NCBI GenBank assembly: GCA_948470475.1
Contig: OX419344.1
Coordinates: forward strand, 22,509,725 to 22,573,724
Direction: 5' to 3'
DNA length: 64,000 nt
Origin: Galaxea fascicularis
Lineage: Eukaryota > Cnidaria > Anthozoa > Scleractinia > Euphylliidae
Shown: in pieces, positions 13,301 through 26,229 of the stretch
Layout of the letters: every line of letters begins with the position of its first letter
Numbering within the stretch: the stretch's first letter is position 1
Notes under the pieces: model-generated
Database searches by the model: none
What the model was told of the DNA's origin: nothing
Seen by the model: the letters and a program-made list of their open reading frames with translations, nothing else
Translations under genes and position numbers: made by a program

Positions 13301-16300
13301 TGTATACGAACCACCGGCAGCCTGAACCGAGAAATTGGACTACAGACGGCCAGTTACATTGCCCACGAGACAGCACATAAGTGAGCTATTGATATAGTCT
13401 GTGCAACTAGCGATCGCCAGAAAATGGTCAATGATATTTGATTGACAAAGCCTGGGGAGCTAGGGATACATCGTTATTCCAGGGAACGCGCCGGGGGAGG
13501 GACCAGGGGGGCCAAGCCTCTCCCCCCCCCCCACTTTTTGTAGAAAAATAATATATTCAGTAACTGTTCTTTTTTAAAGCTGAAAATAACTTTCACGGGA
13601 TAATACCCTCACGGAATGAGTCTTACGAATTAAACTGGTTGGATGCCTTTTAACCATTTTTAGATTAACCAGGAAAATAGCCTACAGTTTCGTAAATGTC
13701 AGGCATCTATTGTTTCTTGAGTTTTATTCCTTCGACTTTCCTCTCATCTTCTCTCATATCATCATTTCTTCTGTTCTTGTTAATTGCTTTAATCATGGCG
13801 AAAAGAAGACAGGTGTTGATGTTTCACGGAAGATGTTGCGCCTACGTCAGAATTTAACGGTTATCATGAATTCTGAAGACGTTTAAAGATCACCCAAGAT
13901 TGGTTAAGGTCTGAGAGTAATAGTATTCAAAGTCTGGTAGTAATTTACATTTTCTCTCAAATTTTGTTTAGCATAAACGTTGGTCACGACACTGGTGACT
14001 GCGATCAAAACTACATCATGCATTACAAACTGCCGAGCGGAGAGAACGCAGCAAAATGGTCCTTGTGCTCAAGAACTACAATTCAAAACTTCTTGGCGAA
14101 TCCGTAAGTTGTGAGAACAAGCTAAAATGCCACTGACACTGAATCTTAATTTCAGGCTCTGTTTTATTTTGAGGAACCTATCCACTCATCCATTCATCCA
14201 TCCATCCATCCATCCATTACAAGCTTCGAAGCTCTACATTAAATTTGGAGATTCCTATAATCCTAGCTTTAATTTCGCATTCACTGGATCACCCGTAAAT
14301 AATGGACTACCCGGTCATATAAAGCAAAACTAGCGCCTTTATCAAAAAGAAAATTAAAAATTTCATTTTTGCATCGACAACATCCAACTTAGTGAATACT
14401 TCATCATTATTGATGATATTATTTTTTTTGTGTTTCTCTACGGAATATTTATTTGCTTAAATGAACTTGTCCTACCCTCTCCATCCATCCCATCCATTCA
14501 CCCTTCCGTTCATCAATACTACAATTCAATTCAATCCAGTCCAATTCAATCCAATACAATACATTGCCGTACCCAAATTAGTAATTAGCCAATCGGAAGC
14601 CTATTCTACTGTCCTGATATCCTACGATATCAATTCACTGACCTGATATCGTACGATATCATGGTCACTTTCAAGCAAAGTAATGTTACCGTAAGACAAA
14701 CTGAAAAGAAGTTTTAGCAATAAAACAGAAACCTCGCAATTTAAATTCAGCTGGTGTTTCCGGTTGTACACACTTTCCTGTCCACGAACTAAGCTGGAGG
14801 GCGCTCGCCAACTGCGCGATGTTTTTCCCCACAAGTACTTAACGTTTGAAATTGCAACTGAAAGTTCGTTTGCAAAGTTTGGAAATGCCACCATTAACGT
14901 CAACTTTATCTCTGGTTCCAAGAGGTCCTCCAACTGAACGTTTGAACTGCTGAAGCGAGTATTTGAAGCTTCCATGTGACATTTCAGAATACACTAGGAA
15001 TGTATGCATTACCTCGAGATGGGACTTCTAAAATCATTTCTTGCCATATGTTGTACTTTTCTCGTTTTCAATGCCGATGGCTTTGCAGAGAAGGGTTTTA
15101 CACATATTTTGCCACCACGATTTGTCACTTTGCTCCTTGTATAAAACTCAAAGTAAAATTATTTTTCATTCCGATCACTTTTTGCGCCGTTTTTTGCTCG
15201 TATTATTCTCCTGGCGGGCCACACGATGGACGCCTGACACAGTAACTACTGAAACTTTGGCCGTTTGGTCTCGCCATGGGTACTTTGGCTTGACTGCGTC
15301 TTGCCAAAATACGAACCATGCCGGCTCGACCAAAAACTCGCCTGATATGCCGCCGAAGCGTACCAAAAAGGTGCGATTAGGTATAAATACAATGCAATAT
15401 GAGACATATATCTTATTAACCAAGCGCGAGGGCCGTACTGGGAGAATATCGACCCGAGGTCTTGACAGTACGGACCGAGCGCCGATATTCTCCCAGTGCG
15501 GTCCCGAGCAAGCTTGGTTAATAAGAGATTTATTACACGACTGAAGACAACGCGGGAACAAAGCGGGATCCTTTGGGACAATACCCGGTCCAATACTTAG
15601 AGAATATCGGACTGGCAATAGAGCAATCTTATTGGTCGATTTTAGTTATTGGCCCTCTGACTGTCTAAGTCGTGTAAGAAATACTAGTTATGCAATGCTT
15701 TCGAGTAGTATACCGTGGAATATCCCACGAGTCACTTGTATTTTCCTCGTTTACAATGAATTATATCGTGTTTAAATAAAGTTCAGTTGTTGTCGTTGTT
15801 ACAATTTATCATTGCATTTTTGGGCAGGAAAAGGTCTCGCTGCTTGAAGAGCGGCCCCGTTAATCATGTCACCCGACCTGGTACAACGCTGGAGGACACA
15901 CTTCCTGGTTTAAAAGTTGACGGCAACAAGCAGTGTGAATTGCGTCATGGACACGGCTGGAAAAGGCATGATACGGTATCTTAGCCTTGTGTTATCAATG
16001 ATGCTTAAACTAAAGTTGGTTTCACACAACAGAAATCACTGTTACGTGCTTTTTATCTGAAACATCATTGTAAATCAGCCCAGAGAAATCAGCGCACAAT
16101 AAACGGATTATGCCTAATCATTAAGCTAAGACAAAAGTGAAAAATGTTTTACGCAAGAAGGCCGCATGCGCAGGGCCGTACTTGAGACCTCGAGAATAGC
16201 TATTGCTTCTATGTAAGTTTACGCTAATCCTGGATTATGTTAATCGGCTTTCGAACAACCGGGCCCCGATGAATAACAAGTCTTTACCTATCTTTGGATA

Positions 16301-19300
16301 TTGCGAGTTAATCAAAGTGTCACATAATTTGCTGCGTTTATAACTTCCAGCATCAATGCCATCATTTCAAATGTTCCTTCTCTGATGCAAGCGGAACTGC
16401 GGTGGTGGGAGAAGGCGCGGCTGTTGTAGATGGAACGAACTGTGGACAAGGCAAGGTATACATGAAGTGTAATGAATAAGTACAGGTTAAAAATTACACA
16501 GCTTTGTAAACCTTATCAAGTCATGCTTCGTGAACCTATTTCATAATGCATTTTTCAGGGCTGCTTTAAAGGAAAATGTATAAATATGGACTTTAAGGCG
16601 GTTGTCAATGGAGTGTGGTCAGGCTGGAGCGACTATTCCCAGTGCTCCCGTCCTTGCGAAGGGATCCAGTTTCGAACCAGGCGTTGCATCCGTCATAGGT
16701 GAATTTCTCTACGTTATCTTTAGAGCGGTTTTCAATTGAGGATTGAAAGTAAAATTTTGCATTGCTTCGCTCTGTGATTGGCCAGCAAAACTCGTACCAC
16801 TCTCTCAAGCAATGAGAAGCAATACTAAAACCAATCGCGACTTGCAGGAGCGCATTTTCCCCGGCGTGCTTACGCCGAGGCCAGTTACATGTAACTGCGT
16901 CGAGTTCTGAATGGCTCACTGCGCTGTTTGCATCTGTGGTGATTGGTTGAGTAATTGCTTTGGTTTTGATTAGTTTACGACACTCAGTTGAAAAGCTCTC
17001 TATCTGTAGGTAATTCGTTGCATGTTGGTGATGTAATCCAATTTTTTACCCTTTTTTTGCAAGAAAGTAAAGCCATATCGAACTTAGATTGCACATTTGC
17101 AGACACGTTTCCTGACAATCCAAATAACGGCTTCGTAGAAAGACTGCAAACAAAGATAGGTTTCACACGCCGAACCTAAAACTAGAATTAAAAAAGTTCG
17201 CGATTTGATTAAAACGTCGAATTTCATTGTCGTACTTACTTTGCTCAGCGCCAGTGACATTTTAGTCCTAGACCCACACCCCACCTTACGTTTCTCGGTT
17301 TAAATAGCCAATATGGCGAACAAAGATGAGAAGCACGTTTTGCGTTGGCGTCGTCGCCTTTCAAACAACGTGTGCGTTAAAAGGAGACATCACCTGATAA
17401 TGCCCAAAAACTTAAACGAGAGAAGACACTCATTCTAGCTCCACTACTGACGCGACCAATTGCAAATTCTCGTACATCTGCCTCATCTAGTCACCATGTT
17501 CTTCTGGATAAACGAGCTTCTTTCGCGACGAGCTACACTTCGTCTTGCCTTCTAACCCTATATTTCTTCGTCTTCTTCAAATTTAGCCAGGTGTCACACA
17601 CACACGCACATATTGCATGTCAAACGACGTGTATATATACTTTGTTGCAGACAAGCGTGAGCGGCACATCAGTCAGCTAGTGTCTTTAACAACCCCCATT
17701 GCTGTCTGTCTTAAAATAGATTCCTCCAAATCAAATTAATTAAAAGTCTACTCATCACATTATTTTCTTTGATATACACGCATCGACCTGTATGCATTTT
17801 ATGTTAAGTGTGACTTCCCTGACGTAATAAGGTCAAGTAGTTTTCCAACGGCGTGGTTGAAAAACGATTACGAGAGGTTACAATACAATACAATACAACT
17901 GATACAATTTTACTAGCCTTCCCCAAGGGGTTTTTCAAGACTAATTTACAATACTTTTTGGGGACTTTTTGCCAGACTGCACGGTGCAATTTACAATCAT
18001 TTTAGAGAAGTCATAGATGCCCCAAGGTCAGGACTAGGGGTATTCACAGTCAGGGTTCGTTACGTCCCTAGTGGTTCTTTAACGTCCCACAGAATTAATT
18101 GTGGAGAGTCATCGTCCTTATCTGAGAAGACTAGAAAGTCTAACCATTTGCAGATGTCGATTGCAAAGGAAGCACTTTCTCCTCAGTTATTTAAAGACCC
18201 TGAGTGTTGGTTCGGCCTAGGCTTTGAACCCACGACCTCCCGCACGACAGTCCGGCGCTCTACCAACTGAGCCAACCGGTCGGTTACTGAAATAACAAAA
18301 ATAGTCTCCTGCTGAAACGTAAAAAAAGGCAAGTTTGAGAGCGACACTAATTGTTGTGACCAATTTACACATTCTTGTGAAGTACTTCTCGAGCACTATT
18401 TATGCTCAACCGTTGTCTCTGTTTGTTTCAGTAAATTTGCTGCGCCATGTCGAGGAGATACCTTGCAATACCGAGTTTGCAATTCAAAGGTTAGTGTCTC
18501 ATTTTGCAAACTGAGGTCTACACAAACTTCATTGTAAAGAGAGAGTTTTTTTTTCGATTTATTCGGTTTTCCTGCAGTTCGCGCAAGGGACCAGTCTCAT
18601 TACCCGGGTCTTTTCTTTTCTAACTGAGAATGAGAGATCCCTGGAAACTCAAAACGCCTGTTTCCAGACTTGGTTTTGCCTCTTATCGAATCGTTGTATC
18701 TGAAATACATGTACATATGTTTGAAATACATCTTATCTTGAATTTTTATGCCCAGTGTACTAAGCAAAACATGTAGATTTATCAAGATTTAAAATGACTT
18801 CAGAATCAAGATCAAGTTACAAGACATCAGCAGACGTCATCAGGGTGTATAGAAGAACAGTTTTGAATCCTTCATACAGTTTGTTGATCCAATAGCAGCC
18901 ATCGGTTTAAAATACATCAAAAAACGTCTAAATTGCCGTTGCCGTTGTCACTAGGGTGTAGGGTAACAGTTTTTGCTATTACAAAGTTTGTTCAGCCAAT
19001 AGCAGTCATCGGTTGACATGCCATAGACTCACCCAATGATCTTGATGACCCTTGGAATGTTTGTGGACTGCATGAGTGTGACCTTAACCATTTCTTTAAA
19101 GTGTGGTCGAGATGACAAATTTGACAGACCTTTCTGGGACCAGAGGTGTAGACAAAAATACGGCAACGCGTCACGACCCTTCATCTTTGGTGAGCTTTTC
19201 CCAGTCTCTATCATATTCAATAATATGGCAATCTCTTTCGTGCTGTTTACGGGTATCCTTCAAAATCTCATTAAAACCAAAATATTCACAGCAGTATAAG

Positions 19301-22300
19301 AAGTAAATTTGTAACGGTATTATCAAGGCTTTGAAACTAAAACTTGGAAACTAGCTTCATCTGTAATGTACGGTCGTCACCAGTTATAAAGCCGCGGGGT
19401 AAACGATAAAAACATATTCGTGCAAAATCGTGTTTGCTTAACACAGCGATGGTCGATAAACAGAAAAACAATGTTCAACCAAAAACTAGACCAAGCTGAT
19501 CTATATGCCAATTTTTGCGTAGTTATGTGTTTTCAATTGGTTGCGTTTTAGAGTTCGCAAGAGCCCTTTTGGCAGAACTGGCTAAATGATCAATCAAGTG
19601 TTTGTTCAGTTTTTGGTAACACGCGAAGTTTTGGCAGCTGAATGTGTTTTATCGGGATTATCATGGAAAGTAGTTATATCAATGGAAAGAAAATGTTTTC
19701 CAACACGATATTGGACGAAAATGTTTGATCGTTTAGCCAGGGCTTAAAAGGGGCGTAGCCACATCTCGGCTGAACGAACGCGCTGTATGAGAGGTAATAC
19801 TTAAACGAGTTGTGACATTAACGTGCATCCCCCCACCCGCTCTTCCCCATAGCCAGGAATCACTCTGACTTCGAATTTCGCTTGCTTAAAGGTCACTGTA
19901 GGATATTTTGTATAACTGGACAACTTGCACGTTCTTTGGCTAACAATGTGAACGGATACAGATACAGTTTGCCGAATGCTGCCAACTATGAGAACACTGT
20001 TTGTATAAAAGGAGCTGGCATAGTAAGCTTGAATTTTGCTTTGTTTTCTTCTCATAATATATACTTGGTGTTACTATCAAATAGCCATTTTAGTCTAAAT
20101 TTGGGTTGTACTGAGCTTTTGCCTCGTGATGAAACAACCTACGATAGGTAAACCTGACTCAGGCATGTTAGACACGGCAAGGTGGAAAGACGAATTGGTG
20201 GTTTGCGGTCTTACAAAAATCAAACATTTTTTCTCATCAAAATATAGGCTTTTTTTCCTAACATTCCATACCTCTAGAGTGTCGAAGAAATGCTCGGAGT
20301 GCTGGCTCGGTTTTCTTCACAAACCTACGTTTCTTTGGAGAGCAAAACCAGTGCGCGCAGTTCAAATGTCAATCAAATCTGAAATAAAACATTACTCGCG
20401 ATCGGAAACGGAAATATAAATTTCATAAAATAATACCATAACCAAAATCAGAGCTGTCGAATACCAATGCAAAGAAACAATAAAAATCCTTTGGTGGGCG
20501 CCAAACGTGTCACTGATTGGGAAACTAGGCAAACTGAAGAGTGGAGTCGGTTTTACTGACTTATCACATAAAAAAGAAAAGGCATCGACAAAAGGAAATC
20601 GCTGATGGTCATTGTTGATCAACGAGCGTCTATTTAAATAAAGTCGGATTCGTCCTTAAAGAAGATATGGTATTACCGACAAAATAAGATTTGAATAATG
20701 AATCTATTTCACCAATTGTGTCACCACCAACACCACTCACCACCACCTCCACCATAATCATCACCATCACTATCCTCATCCTTATCCGCATAATTCCTTT
20801 AACCATCACTATCAATCACAGCAAGCGTTGATGAATGTCCTTTTCTTTAAAACTGTCAGCCCTTTGGTTGTGATCACTTGACGGATAGTACAACACAATT
20901 TGATCGTTGTTCTGTGTGTGGAGGTAACGGCAACACTTGCAAGCTCGTACAGCGTAACTATACTGACAACCCAGATGCATCCGGTAAGACAATTTGATAG
21001 AATATTCAAGTACGATTAGTTTCAGTTTCTGTTGTCTTCTTTCCTGTTTGGTGTTTGACGTACAACTCAATATTTACTCTTTCGTCATGTTATTTTGTTA
21101 TGAAATTTTTTATATGTTTTAAATTTATACATAAATTTACATTTGTTTACGTGAAACCTCAAGCATGAGGTAAAGGGATTTAGAAAGGCGATCAACTTAG
21201 TGAGACTTAAATCGCGGTCAAACAAAAAGCGAGAAAGGCACTTCAAAGATAACATGTTTACATCGTGACCTCAAAGATTGTGTGTATTTTTGTGAGTTTG
21301 TGAGTTTTTTTTTCTTTGTTTTTTTGAACGAATAAATAAATTTCATTTACCAAACAATTAAGCACTAATTTACAAACTACACACTCAAATCTTTCAACTG
21401 TATACAAGAAAAAAAGAGGAAAAAGAAGGAAAAGAAACTCCTCCTTAGTTTACACGAATTTACAACGTCAACATACCGCCATAGAGAGTATCCTTATCGG
21501 CAATCATGAAACTACAAAATTTAGAGTTGAACGCCTAATAAATTGACAGGACCTTATTCCATTTTGTAGCGAGTCTTCTCTCATTATTTTATCCTGCACA
21601 TAGAAGATAAATTCCGCAAAATTAGTTCTATTGCTGTACAAGGGGGAAGGAGGGACTGTTCCTTTCTGTAGCAGAATATTACGCATTGCAATTAAGTTCT
21701 AAATTTGCTCCGAGTCTGATTGGTTTAACTTGATCATGTGATGTGATAGTGCTCACCTGCTGAGAGGTCTAGGCACTATCAGGCGACAGGGTTTCATTTA
21801 AAATTTAACGTTAGCTATTAGCCTTAACGGTTTAACTGGTGAGCTGTAAATTCCAAATGCCAGTTTCAATGGCTTTAGTCTGAGGAAAATTTAGCAATGA
21901 ACAGTGAAATTTCTCGGGACCTAAAATCAGTATAGAAGTCTAATATTGGGCGAATATTTGCTTCAAGAACATCATTTCCTTGGGGCAACCATAGTTCAGT
22001 AGTCTTTCGAAAGATTCTCTCCAGTAATACCAATACAATTACCAATTTTGATACCAACGGTAATACCAGTTCTAATGTAAATACAAAAAAAAATGTATTT
22101 TATTCACAGGACCATCAAATGGTGTGGCGATCATGGAACTTCCAATCGGAACTTCGAACGCAGTTATTTCTTTTAAGCACCACACTAAACATCGCCTAGG
22201 TAACTTAACTAATTCTCCCTTTTCAATTTTGGTTTTCCTTCATTCCTCTAACTGAGTTCGAGATACGTTCTGTAAGTTTCGGACCAAGTTTTTCCCGTTC

Positions 22301-25300
22301 ACTTGTGGAAAAAACGAGGATCCGTAACTTACAGTACGGACAAAGAAAACGAAGTCAGTAAGATATTTAGTACATCTTTTAGGTTAATCATGGCGCGCGG
22401 AAAAAGAAACTTTCAAATCTAGCGGGCCTTACAGTAGAATACGGCCCGCAAAATTGACCAATCACAGCGCGTGTACTAACCGAGAGATATTACGGTATTT
22501 GAAAGGTCTCTCGGCATTTATTAATAATAACCATAACAATTTTAACATGCCATAAAATGTTTGTATCGATAAACACCCAACATAACAGTTTCATTTATGA
22601 AAAATTATTGCCAGTGCAAAGAAACTATTGCTAAGCTCCCTTGGCAGTAGGTGGTCATTATGAAAATAGATTGTAACTCTAATGAGACCCCCATTAGGAC
22701 ACAACCACTACGTCACTCCTTATTTTCAGGTGTACAGGATGGCAATGGTAACTACTTGGTGGGGTATCCCTTGGGAAACAAAGGACAAACAATCGAAGCT
22801 GCAGGTGCACAGATACGTTACACACCGAATAAACGGAAGAAGTTATTTAAAGACAGCATAACAGTTTCTCTCACTGCGACAAACGAAGTCCTTAGAATCA
22901 TGGTAAGTGCGGAAAAAAACATTGGAAGACTAGCGTTTGTCGTGCATATATTATACAAAGTCAATTTATATATGTAATTGTTGAGTTTCGTTGAAAATAA
23001 AGCCAAAACCAAAGCAATTACTATGACCAATCATGACAGACGCAAACAGGGCAACGGTCAATAAGGATACGAAGCAATTACATATAGCCGGCGCTTTTCA
23101 TTTGTTGAGAAAAGAGGCGCAAGTTTGCTCACCAATCAATGAGCGAAGTAAAGTAAAATCAAACAAAGCGAATTAGTTTCGATATCCACTTGAAAACTAC
23201 TGTGTTCTCCCCCAATACAGCTTTTTGTCGGCAAACTTGTATAGGACCAACTGTTCGCTCGGATGGAAGGTCAGAATTCCATTTTTTTGTGAACATGCAC
23301 CTTTTACAGACTGCTATTTCCATTAGTTCGTATTACCTACAACAGGATGAAGGGTGTTATTGTGGCCCTTCTCTTAAGCCATTGAGAAGCTTTGTTGCAA
23401 GGAAAAGACAAAGGTTATTTGTCTTTCACTCTTTCGCGTTGTTAGTACTTCAAAATCTCAACACGAGATCTAAATCCTGGAGTCAAAGCTCGGCTCTACG
23501 TTCCTACTACAAACACTGCTAATGATCGACCAGAAGACTTCGAGTGGAGGTTAAGCGATTGGACCGGCAGCTCCAGAACGTGTCCATCAGGTAAGAGTTT
23601 CAATCGCAAGCACAAGGGTATCGATGAAAGACTGGTGAACTTGTTTAAGGGCTATCACTGTAAAACGCACCATTCTAAGCTCTGCCAGGTTCTCTTATAC
23701 TGCCTCGAGTAACTCGCAGTGGGGTATTAGTTGTCGGCAACTGGTTTGATAGTGTGAGAGTTTAAGCTTCACAGCATCTTCAGTAAATATAACATTTCTG
23801 AGGAGAAGCCTTAGTGAAACGACTCTTCCCTTGTTTGCGTGGTTCTCTCTCAGCGCTTTTTATAGATGATCCGTACTTGGCTCAGTAGGTCCAAACCCTG
23901 CACATCAGGTGAAAGGTTAAACTAGACGGCAACGGAGATAAAATGAACATTTTTGGGGGGGTCATCAGTGTAAACTCTCCCACTTGCCTCTGCCCGGTCA
24001 TCGTGCAATGCCTTGAATACTTTGCAATGTTGTTTTCATCATATTTCAATCTTACCCATTCCTGGTGGCGATATAGGTCATATGAGCAATCCAACTCATG
24101 AAGCCACAGATTAATAATGTAAGCAAGAAGTGTAGCTCTCTACGGTCATTCTTCTCAGGTACCAGAGCTCGAAACAGACGTTGTGTAAGAAAAGATGACG
24201 GAACTACCGCAGGTGACGACGCGTGTTCAAAACCGATTCCAGCAGTTTGTGAACCAATGTGAGTGTGCATAGAAACCCGAAATCTATCGGATCCATTAGC
24301 ACATTTTTCCCTTCACTCTGCATGTTGTACAGAAAAACAACCGTCGTGCCCACACATCCATCTATCGATAGATATTATTAAGCAGTTCATCTGTTTTTAC
24401 TGTGCTGTTTTCTTTATTTCATTCAGGTGGACGGTTTTGGAGTGGGAAAGGTGCTCTAAGAGTTGTGGTGCAGGCACACGTTCGCTCATTGTTAAATGTC
24501 TAGAAAAAGTTGGTGAAGACAATTTCAGAGAAACAAATTCATGCACAGCTGTAAAACCGACTATTATCACGGAACCTTGCAATGAGTTCCCGTGCCCTGC
24601 GCAATGGAAAATCGGAGAATGGTCCGAGGTAAGCTCTCAGTAAAGGCCTTTTCAATGATGTGTTATAGCCAAAACTGGAGCAGTCATTCGAATCAATCAA
24701 AGCAAAGAAAATATATGTAAAGAACACAACAAGCAAACCTGAACTCGAAGCACACTCAAAAATCGAAGAAAGCGCTCGAGATTTTATTGCTGCCCGACCT
24801 ATAGAATTCGAGGCTGAGCAAATGGTGCAAAATTAGAAATTAATTTGGAAGACGAAATGAACGAAAGTTTTCTCGGTTCCACTTCTTACTGTCACAATTT
24901 AGAAATCAGTTAGAACTGACTCCTGTGATCATAAAATGGCAAGTAGTTATCACGACTTACTAACCAATCCACTCAATAGACATTATATCATGCAATCGGT
25001 CGAGTTCATTGACCACTAATTTGATTTTCAAAACAAAACTACACAGAAAGACCGAAACGTCTTTTGGTTGGACTAAATTCCAATTGATACGTTAGCCATA
25101 CTAGCTTGATTTATGAATATGTTTATTATTTTATCTGGAGTACTAGAATTCAGCATTTTTTTTAACTGTTTGTATTTCAGCCGTTCCTCCTAAATTATAC
25201 CGGCTTATTATAAGCATACCTTAAAAATAATTATTACTTAGTCTTTTCGACTCAATATTGGAGATAAGTTTTTGCATTCAGCCAATCAAAGTGCTTTAAA

Positions 25301-26180
25301 AACAGTCTGTTGACTTTCTTTGTTTTCGTTCTTTAGTGCTCAGTCACGTGCGGGAATGGAACGCAAGAAAGAATGGTATTGTGCTCTCGTATCAACGAAA
25401 CCGGGAGGGAATCTCTTGTTGATGATGCGTTTTGCCAACATCAAAAACCAATCTCTGAAACGAAGTGCATGAGGATTCCATGTCCAAGTACGATAGGAGG
25501 GTCTTAATGGGTTAACTCTTAATCGTCAAATGGCCTAAAATTTTTGTGTCAACCGTCTAACTCAGTTCATTTCATCAGCCGTCCACGAAAGAAACTATTA
25601 ATTTACAAGAGATCTCACGGCTAATGCCTGCCCTACACTAGTATCTCAACGCTCTTCTCTCAAAGTATGTTTTAAAATGGGGTTGACAGACCTATACGTC
25701 CATTGAATTCCGACCTAGAAGCCTCTAGGACTTAGTACAGCATTTATATGGTTCCGAGTACAAAATGATTTCAAAATAACACTAAACGGAGAGTTGTACA
25801 GATGGATTTCAGTAAGAAAGCGTTTTTATCAATTACAGAAATAATCTAGTGTGATCAAATAAAATGATAAAATCATACTTCAAGTCTTCAACATATATCA
25901 CGTCGCGAGTTACATACCTTCTTTCAACATGACTTGTTTTTCTCTTCAATTTACGTCATAATCTTTCCTGAGGGACGTAGTTGAACAGTAATCAATGGCT
26001 GTGATTTTAATACACATCTATGCAACTCCTGTTGCAGCCTACAGGAATCAGAATATATAAATACAAAGTATATTTCAAGCAACGTATATAACGGCTAAGA
26101 TGAATGTACTACACTCTAATCAATAACGATTAGGCATATAGAAAATGTGTTTGAATAACTGAACGGTCGGTGTCAGACCG

Positions 26181-26229
<49 letters not shown>

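Larger units (their letters stand above)
9506..14103 (+). other. Gene 1 reprolysin (M12B) catalytic domain
   Basis: Encoded by exons 9506-9714, 9912-9998, 10672-10775, 12704-12720, 13278-13380 and 13972-14103, residues about 242-427. It begins at KVLEVALLY and carries the zinc site HETAHNINVGHD (His378, Glu379, His382, His388, Asp389), interrupted by an intron inside the codon after the second His. The Met-turn is YIMHY around Met399. The family consensus is HExxHxxGxxHD; here Asn replaces the Gly. All three zinc-binding His and the catalytic Glu are present, so activity is plausible. Confidence 0.85.
16559..18489 (+). other. Gene 1 first TSP1 repeat
   Basis: Exons 16559-16698 and 18432-18489. 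GCFKGKC is followed by WSGWSDYSQCSRPC and paired Cys, a thrombospondin type 1 repeat with a WxxW motif suited to C-mannosylation. The final Cys pair continues into exon 19102-19189. In the ADAMTS family this central repeat helps bind matrix. Confidence 0.8.

Noticed and set aside
15041..15618. Three overlapping frames of 115-167 codons on both strands
   Set aside because: They lie on an inverted repeat, which gives mirrored frames; no recognisable domain.
18220..18287. tRNA-Asp gene on the minus strand
   Set aside because: A and B boxes are good, but arms are imperfect and the sequence continues into a SINE-like body.
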